Shown here: positions 60,176-64,000 of the stretch, piece by piece
How the letters are laid out: every line of letters starts with the position of its first letter
Position numbering within the stretch: the first letter of the stretch is position 1
Assembly (NCBI GenBank): GCA_948527295.1
Contig: CAOSWK010000002.1
Span: 124,001-188,000 of the forward strand
Reading direction: 5' to 3'
DNA: 64,000 bases
Source of the DNA: an uncultured Eubacteriales bacterium
GTDB taxonomy: Bacteria > Bacillota > Clostridia > Oscillospirales > Acutalibacteraceae
The notes under the pieces: generated by a model
Database searches by the model: none
Told to the model about the DNA's origin: nothing
Seen by the model: only the letters and a program-made list of their open reading frames with translations
Program-made: the position numbers and the translations under genes

Positions 60176-60841
60176 TTGAACATATTTAGAAAAAATCGAT
60201 CCGTGCCCGAAGAAAGGCCGCAGGTAGACGATGTGCTGCTGCGGTCTTTGTTATGCGGCGAAGAAATAGACGAAAAGAAAGCGCTGAATATTCCTGCCAT
60301 AGCGCAGGATCCACGGCCGATGCGTTCTGAGTGCGGCGAGAAATTTGTTGAGCAAATAAGTCCGAGAGCCTTTCAGCGGGCGATTGACAAGAATGAAGAC
60401 GTCTTATGTCTCTTGAATCATGAGCCGTCAAGGGTTTTAGGCTCAACTAAGCAAGGCAACATCGAGCTTTTTGAGGACAACATCGGCCTGCGGGCTATCT
60501 GCAAAATTACGGACAGCGAAGTCATTGAAAAAGCTAAGGCGAACCGGCTTCGCGGCTGGAGTTTTGGCTTTGAGGCTGTAAAAGAGCACGAAGAGCCAAT
60601 TACAGATGGCTTTAAGCGGCGGTTTGTTGATGAAATGAACCTTGCCGAGGTTTCGATAATCGATGAACAGCGCATCCCATGCTACGTTGGAACGTCGATT
60701 GAGACAAGAGCCGATAAAACCAGCAAACTTGAATACCGTGGCGAAGACTTTAAAGCGAAAATCATCGATAACACGCGGCAAAAACCGAATATTGATTATT
60801 CGGATTACGAAAAAATCTTAGAAAAAATCAAAGGAGAATAA
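60176..60841 (+). CDS. HK97-type prohead maturation protease
   Basis: Serine protease that trims capsid subunits during head maturation. The 221-residue protein shows the catalytic His in LCLLNHEPSRVLG (near 82) and the catalytic Ser in RGWSFGFEAV (near 124), followed by NLAEVSIID. The C-terminal 50 residues are charged. The TTG start follows GAGGAGTGAT. It directly precedes the capsid gene, as in HK97-like phages, but no portal gene precedes it. Confidence 0.9.
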   Translation: MNIFRKNRSVPEERPQVDDVLLRSLLCGEEIDEKKALNIPAIAQDPRPMRSECGEKFVEQISPRAFQRAIDKNEDVLCLLNHEPSRVLGSTKQGNIELFEDNIGLRAICKITDSEVIEKAKANRLRGWSFGFEAVKEHEEPITDGFKRRFVDEMNLAEVSIIDEQRIPCYVGTSIETRADKTSKLEYRGEDFKAKIIDNTRQKPNIDYSDYEKILEKIKGE

Positions 60842-60845
60842 AACT

Positions 60846-61934
60846 ATGGAACTAAAGTATTTGACGGAAAAAAGGGCTGAAAAGCAAGACAGAATGCAGG
60901 AAATTTTGAATTTGGCAAAAAAGGAGGAACGCGCAATGAACCCTGATGAGATCAAGGCTTTTAACGATTGCAAAACTGAGATTGATAGCACAATCAGCGC
61001 CGAGGAGGAGCTACGTAGCATGCAGCTTGACGATGAGAAGGAGGCCGCAACGCCACAAGCAGAGCCAAAGGAGAGCGTTGAAGAAAAAGAGGAGCGCGCA
61101 TTTGCGAACTTTGTACGCGGCGTGAAGCTTGAAAACAGAGCAAATAACCTGGATTTAGGCAGCAACGGCGCGGTCGTTCCGCAAACCATCGCGAACAAAA
61201 TCATCGAAAAGGTTAAGGATTTGTGCCCGGTTTATTCTTTATCGGAAATTTACAACGTCAAGGGCACGCTGGTTATCCCCTACTATGGCGAGAAATCTGG
61301 CGAAGACGTGACTTGCGCCTATGCAACTGAGTTTACAGATCTAACAAGCACCGCAGGCAAGTTCACAAGTGTGAGCCTATCGAGCTTCTTGGCCGGCGCT
61401 CTGACCAAAGTCTCAAAATCGCTCATAAACAGGAGCCAGTTCGATATCACGAGTTTCGTTGTAAACAAAGTTGCAGCGTCCATCGCAGAATTCCTTGAAA
61501 AAGAATTGTTGACAGGAACTGGGACTGAGGCTTGCCAGGGCATTTTGACGGGCGCTACGAACATTGTGACAAGCGAGAACGCAACAAAAATCACAGGCGA
61601 TGATTTAATCGATTTGCAGGAGTCGATCCCGGATCTTTACCAGAACGGCGCGGTTTTCATCATGAACAAAGCCACCAGGACGGCCATCCGCAAACTTAAA
61701 GATTCCGACGGCAACTACATGTTGAACCGCGATTTGAGCTCGGCTTGGGGCTACACGCTGCTTGGCAAGCCGGTTTATACAAGCGACAACATGCCGATGG
61801 TCGCCGCAGGAAACAAGGCTGTCATTTACGGCAATATGTCGGGCTTTACAGTGAAACTTGCTAAAAATGTTGAGCTTCAAGTTTTAAATGAACTCTACGC
61901 TGCACAGCATGCCCTGGGCGTTGTTAGCGTTTAG
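60846..61934 (+). CDS. HK97-type major capsid protein
   Basis: A 362-residue capsid subunit. The first 95 residues or so are a charged coiled-coil delta domain that the protease would remove. The mature shell domain begins near ERAFANFVRGVK, with VVPQTIANKII, the LVIPYYGEKSG and FTSVSLSSFLAG strands, GTGTEACQGILTG and the C-terminal GLGVVSV-like ending (ALGVVSV). Length is normal. It is the last recognisable phage structural gene in the window. Confidence 0.93.
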   Translation: MELKYLTEKRAEKQDRMQEILNLAKKEERAMNPDEIKAFNDCKTEIDSTISAEEELRSMQLDDEKEAATPQAEPKESVEEKEERAFANFVRGVKLENRANNLDLGSNGAVVPQTIANKIIEKVKDLCPVYSLSEIYNVKGTLVIPYYGEKSGEDVTCAYATEFTDLTSTAGKFTSVSLSSFLAGALTKVSKSLINRSQFDITSFVVNKVAASIAEFLEKELLTGTGTEACQGILTGATNIVTSENATKITGDDLIDLQESIPDLYQNGAVFIMNKATRTAIRKLKDSDGNYMLNRDLSSAWGYTLLGKPVYTSDNMPMVAAGNKAVIYGNMSGFTVKLAKNVELQVLNELYAAQHALGVVSV

Positions 61935-61944
61935 TATAAAATAT

Positions 61945-61973
61945 TTGACTTTTAATTTTATTTATAGTATAAT
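61945..61973 (+). promoter_or_regulatory. Consensus promoter of the leader-peptide giant gene
   Basis: TTGACT (61,945-61,950), a 17-base spacer and a perfect TATAAT (61,968-61,973), 30 bases before a gene with an AAAGGAGGAG ribosome site. It is only 10 bases after the capsid stop. Confidence 0.85.
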
Positions 61974-62003
61974 ATATGCAAATTAAAAAGGAGGAGAATT
62001 TTT

Positions 62004-64000
62004 ATGGAAGATAGAAAAAAAGAAATCGAGGAATTTTATCGGCAAATACTTTCGAATCCTAAATCGAAAGAAAGAATCGAAGATAAGGCGAAGGAAATCG
62101 CAAATGAGGAAGATTTAAGACAGTTAATTTGCGAAGAAATAATGCCGCTTATGAAGAAGTTTAATGTGGACTTTTCGGCACAAGAGCTGCTCGAGTATGA
62201 GAAAGAAATGCTAAAAGAATTATCTGACGAAGATTTGGCAAATGTCAGCGGTGGCCGGGGAATTGCAATTAAACCACTGCTCGGTCTTGGAATTATGGCT
62301 TTTTCCATGTTTGCTGGAATGGGCCTAGAATCCTTTGCAGCTAGAAATGGTAGGAAAGGAACGGGCGGAAAACCCGGTACATCACAAACAGGCAAAGGGT
62401 CATCATCAGAAAATGACGATAACGATGCTAATAATGAAGAAGAGAGCAAACCGACAACGAAAAAAACGACAAGTAAGAAAAAAAGGCGTGTTAGAAGTCG
62501 TAAGAAAGCAAGAAAAGTACAAAAGGTTAATTCTACTTCTACTGAGGCAGAGGAAAATCTAAATGAAACCAATGTCGACGATGATGACAACGATAATAAT
62601 GAGACAACCATCAGCGTTACCGACGACAAAAACACATCAAGCACAGATAATAGCAGTGGCGATGAAAATCAAATCTCAATGGCTACGAATAGTAATGACA
62701 ATGATTATGATGATGGAGCAGAAAATAATAACATAGATGAGGACAATATAAACCAGAATAGTGATGGTAATAATGAAGAAGATAGCAAACCGACAACGGA
62801 AAAAACGACACGTAAGAAAAAAAGGCGTTTTAAACGTCGTAATAAAGCAAAAAAGGTTAATTCTACTTCTACTGAGACAGAGGAACATCTAAATGAAACC
62901 AATGTCGACGATGATGACAACGATAATAATGAGACAACCGTCAGCGTTACCGACGACAAAAACACAGCAGGCAGCGACAATAGCAGTAGCGATGAAAATC
63001 AAACCTCAATGGCTACGAAAAAAGCTATGGAAACAGCCAACAGTAATAATAACGATAATTATGATGATGGAGAAAAAAATGACAGAATAGACTTGAACAA
63101 TATAGATCCGGTATGGATTCGTATTAAGATTGACGACAATGAGACAGTATATGAATATAGTAAGAATCATGATAAGAATTATGAACCTATGACTGAATCT
63201 AATTTTTTTGCATTTGTGAATAAATTCCAAGAAAGTGGCCTTGGCTATTTTCCTAAAAACGCTAGGTATTTAAGCAAAGCTCTAAAGTGTCTAGTTTTGA
63301 ACGAAAACCCAATGGAACAACTTTCCGCAAAACTTCTTGAAGAAATTAATGATACGCTTGAGGAAAACCAAGATGTTTTGGAAAACCTTCCTGAGGTGGA
63401 AAAAGATAAAGTAGACAAATTTTTAAAAGATTATGAAAAATATGATAATACAGACCCAGATGAGATTGATATTGCTATTAGTGACAATGGTTTATTATTT
63501 AAATATGATGGCAAGCCTATGCCTGAATCTGAATTTTTTACATTTTCAAAAATTTACCAACGAAACAATGTCTACAATTCTGGATGTAACAAAAGGTTTG
63601 AACTTGAACAAGCATTAAAGTTTATACTTATCAACGAGAACATAGTAGAAGATCTTGAAGGCGAAACATATGCTATTGGTAAGTGCTTTGACCTTGCAAG
63701 TGATCTAAAACACAACAATAGATTGTGGAATAAATTATCAAATAAAGCGAAAAACAAAGTAGACACCTTTTTAAGAAGAAAAGTCACTGATGATATTCGG
63801 CGTGAGATAGATTATAATAGCATTGACCGTTCACCAAAGTATGTAGCTTTGTCCGAAAATATGCTATATTTCGATAATGAGGAAAATGCATATTATTCTG
63901 ATGATAATGATGTTTTTTATCCATTTTTGTATAAGAGAAATGTAAAAGATATCACGATACATGGAGAAGTATTTGATGAAGACGGAAACAAATTTTCAGT
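62004..64000 (+). CDS. Large protein with Nif11-like double-glycine leader (partial, C-terminus off the right edge)
   Basis: At least 665 residues. Residues 1-84 look like a Nif11-type leader: a helical charged part, FNVDFSAQELLEYEKEML, then LSDEDLANVSGG, with the expected cut after Gly84. Residues 86-113 form a hydrophobic segment ending in SFAARNG, which could be a membrane anchor or a second cleavage site. Residues 140-365 hold two copies of a 113-residue block, each a KKKRR basic patch followed by a VDDDDNDNNE acidic patch. From 366 on, diverged modules of about 110 residues repeat PMxESxFFxF, ALKxxxxNEN and KVDxFL motifs. Own promoter and strong ribosome site. Function unknown; export by a C39-peptidase ABC transporter is inferred from the leader. 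Confidence 0.8.
   Translation, partial: MEDRKKEIEEFYRQILSNPKSKERIEDKAKEIANEEDLRQLICEEIMPLMKKFNVDFSAQELLEYEKEMLKELSDEDLANVSGGRGIAIKPLLGLGIMAFSMFAGMGLESFAARNGRKGTGGKPGTSQTGKGSSSENDDNDANNEEESKPTTKKTTSKKKRRVRSRKKARKVQKVNSTSTEAEENLNETNVDDDDNDNNETTISVTDDKNTSSTDNSSGDENQISMATNSNDNDYDDGAENNNIDEDNINQNSDGNNEEDSKPTTEKTTRKKKRRFKRRNKAKKVNSTSTETEEHLNETNVDDDDNDNNETTVSVTDDKNTAGSDNSSSDENQTSMATKKAMETANSNNNDNYDDGEKNDRIDLNNIDPVWIRIKIDDNETVYEYSKNHDKNYEPMTESNFFAFVNKFQESGLGYFPKNARYLSKALKCLVLNENPMEQLSAKLLEEINDTLEENQDVLENLPEVEKDKVDKFLKDYEKYDNTDPDEIDIAISDNGLLFKYDGKPMPESEFFTFSKIYQRNNVYNSGCNKRFELEQALKFILINENIVEDLEGETYAIGKCFDLASDLKHNNRLWNKLSNKAKNKVDTFLRRKVTDDIRREIDYNSIDRSPKYVALSENMLYFDNEENAYYSDDNDVFYPFLYKRNVKDITIHGEVFDEDGNKFS
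62430..63103 (+). repeat. Tandem direct repeat, 339-base period, inside the leader-protein gene
   Basis: Copy 1 starts at 62,430 and copy 2 at 62,769. Both begin AATAATGAAGAAGA and stay in frame (113 codons). Long stretches are identical, for example the codons for ETNVDDDDNDNNETT. Divergence is concentrated in the basic patch and near the ends, indicating a fairly recent duplication. Confidence 0.9.

Larger units (their letters stand above)
51630..64000. mobile_element. Rearranged prophage or phage-derived element (left part)
   Basis: The region holds a tyrosine-integrase remnant beside tRNA-Lys, a recombination pair (Sak-type annealing protein and RusA), a late regulator, HNH, terminase small and large subunits, prohead protease and major capsid protein, all on the plus strand. 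It has signs of decay and rearrangement: truncated integrase, frameshifted gene, duplicated terminase end, and no portal gene in its usual place. The right end and any tail genes lie beyond the window. Left boundary is inferred. Confidence 0.85.

Noticed and set aside
62036..62644. Minus-strand frame of 202 codons opposite the leader protein
   Set aside because: Ser/Leu/Phe-rich complement of Asp/Glu/Lys codons, with no start signals. The plus frame has a promoter, ribosome site and leader motif.
1..64000. CRISPR array or rRNA genes
   Set aside because: No regularly spaced direct repeats and no conserved rRNA segments were seen on either strand.

Overview
The window reads as chromosome of a low-to-moderate GC Gram-positive-type bacterium, most likely an anaerobic member of Clostridia (Bacillota). 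Support for this: a V-type rather than F-type ATPase operon, RNase J and a GdpP-type c-di-AMP phosphodiesterase, the DUF4364 and DUF5711 families, an energy-coupling factor (ECF) transporter core, a LytR-CpsA-Psr wall ligase, a zinc-finger ClpE-type unfoldase, AGGAGG-type ribosome sites with frequent TTG and GTG starts, and many -10 elements preceded by TG. No rRNA operon or CRISPR array was seen. Placement below class level is inference.

Positions 1 to about 51,630 are ordinary host chromosome. The minus strand carries the start of a V-ATPase operon (1-2,289), the run rnj-gdpP-rplI-dnaB-tilS-ftsH (13,323 down to 3,956), alr, and murE-murF with an amino-acid symporter (25,010 down to 20,684). 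The plus strand carries mscS and a DUF4364 gene, rnhA, an iron-sulfur pair nifS-nifU, glyA, rarA, rlmB, a P-type-ATPase-like pseudoenzyme, an LCP protein, alaS, hit-comEC-holA, ppk2, a PAP2 phosphatase, ruvC-ruvA-ruvB, glmM, a methyltransferase, ecfA1-ecfA2-ecfT-truA, a DUF5711 gene, cvpA, pgsA and clpE. A five-tRNA operon (Gly, Arg, His, Gln, Lys) closes this part.

From about 51,630 to the right edge lies an integrated, visibly rearranged mobile element. It begins with a truncated tyrosine-integrase 3' end next to tRNA-Lys and a frameshifted nucleoside-deoxyribosyltransferase-like gene. It continues with small phage genes, a Sak-type single-strand annealing protein, RusA, a late-gene regulator, a YjbR gene, HNH, and the small and large terminase subunits. 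Where a portal gene is expected there are instead two antisense ribbon-helix-helix genes separated by palindromes, a decayed second copy of the terminase 3' end, and an XRE repressor. The XRE gene faces an operator-flanked promoter that would drive a SLOG gene, the prohead protease and the major capsid gene.

The most unusual gene is the last one (62,004 to the edge, open at the right). It has its own consensus promoter immediately after the capsid gene. It encodes at least 665 residues and starts with a Nif11-like leader ending in a double-glycine motif. Such leaders normally precede short RiPP peptides. Here the leader is followed by a hydrophobic segment, a recently duplicated 113-residue basic/acidic block, and diverged modules of about 110 residues. 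This is the best candidate for an undescribed system: phage-borne delivery or export of a very large leader-bearing protein.
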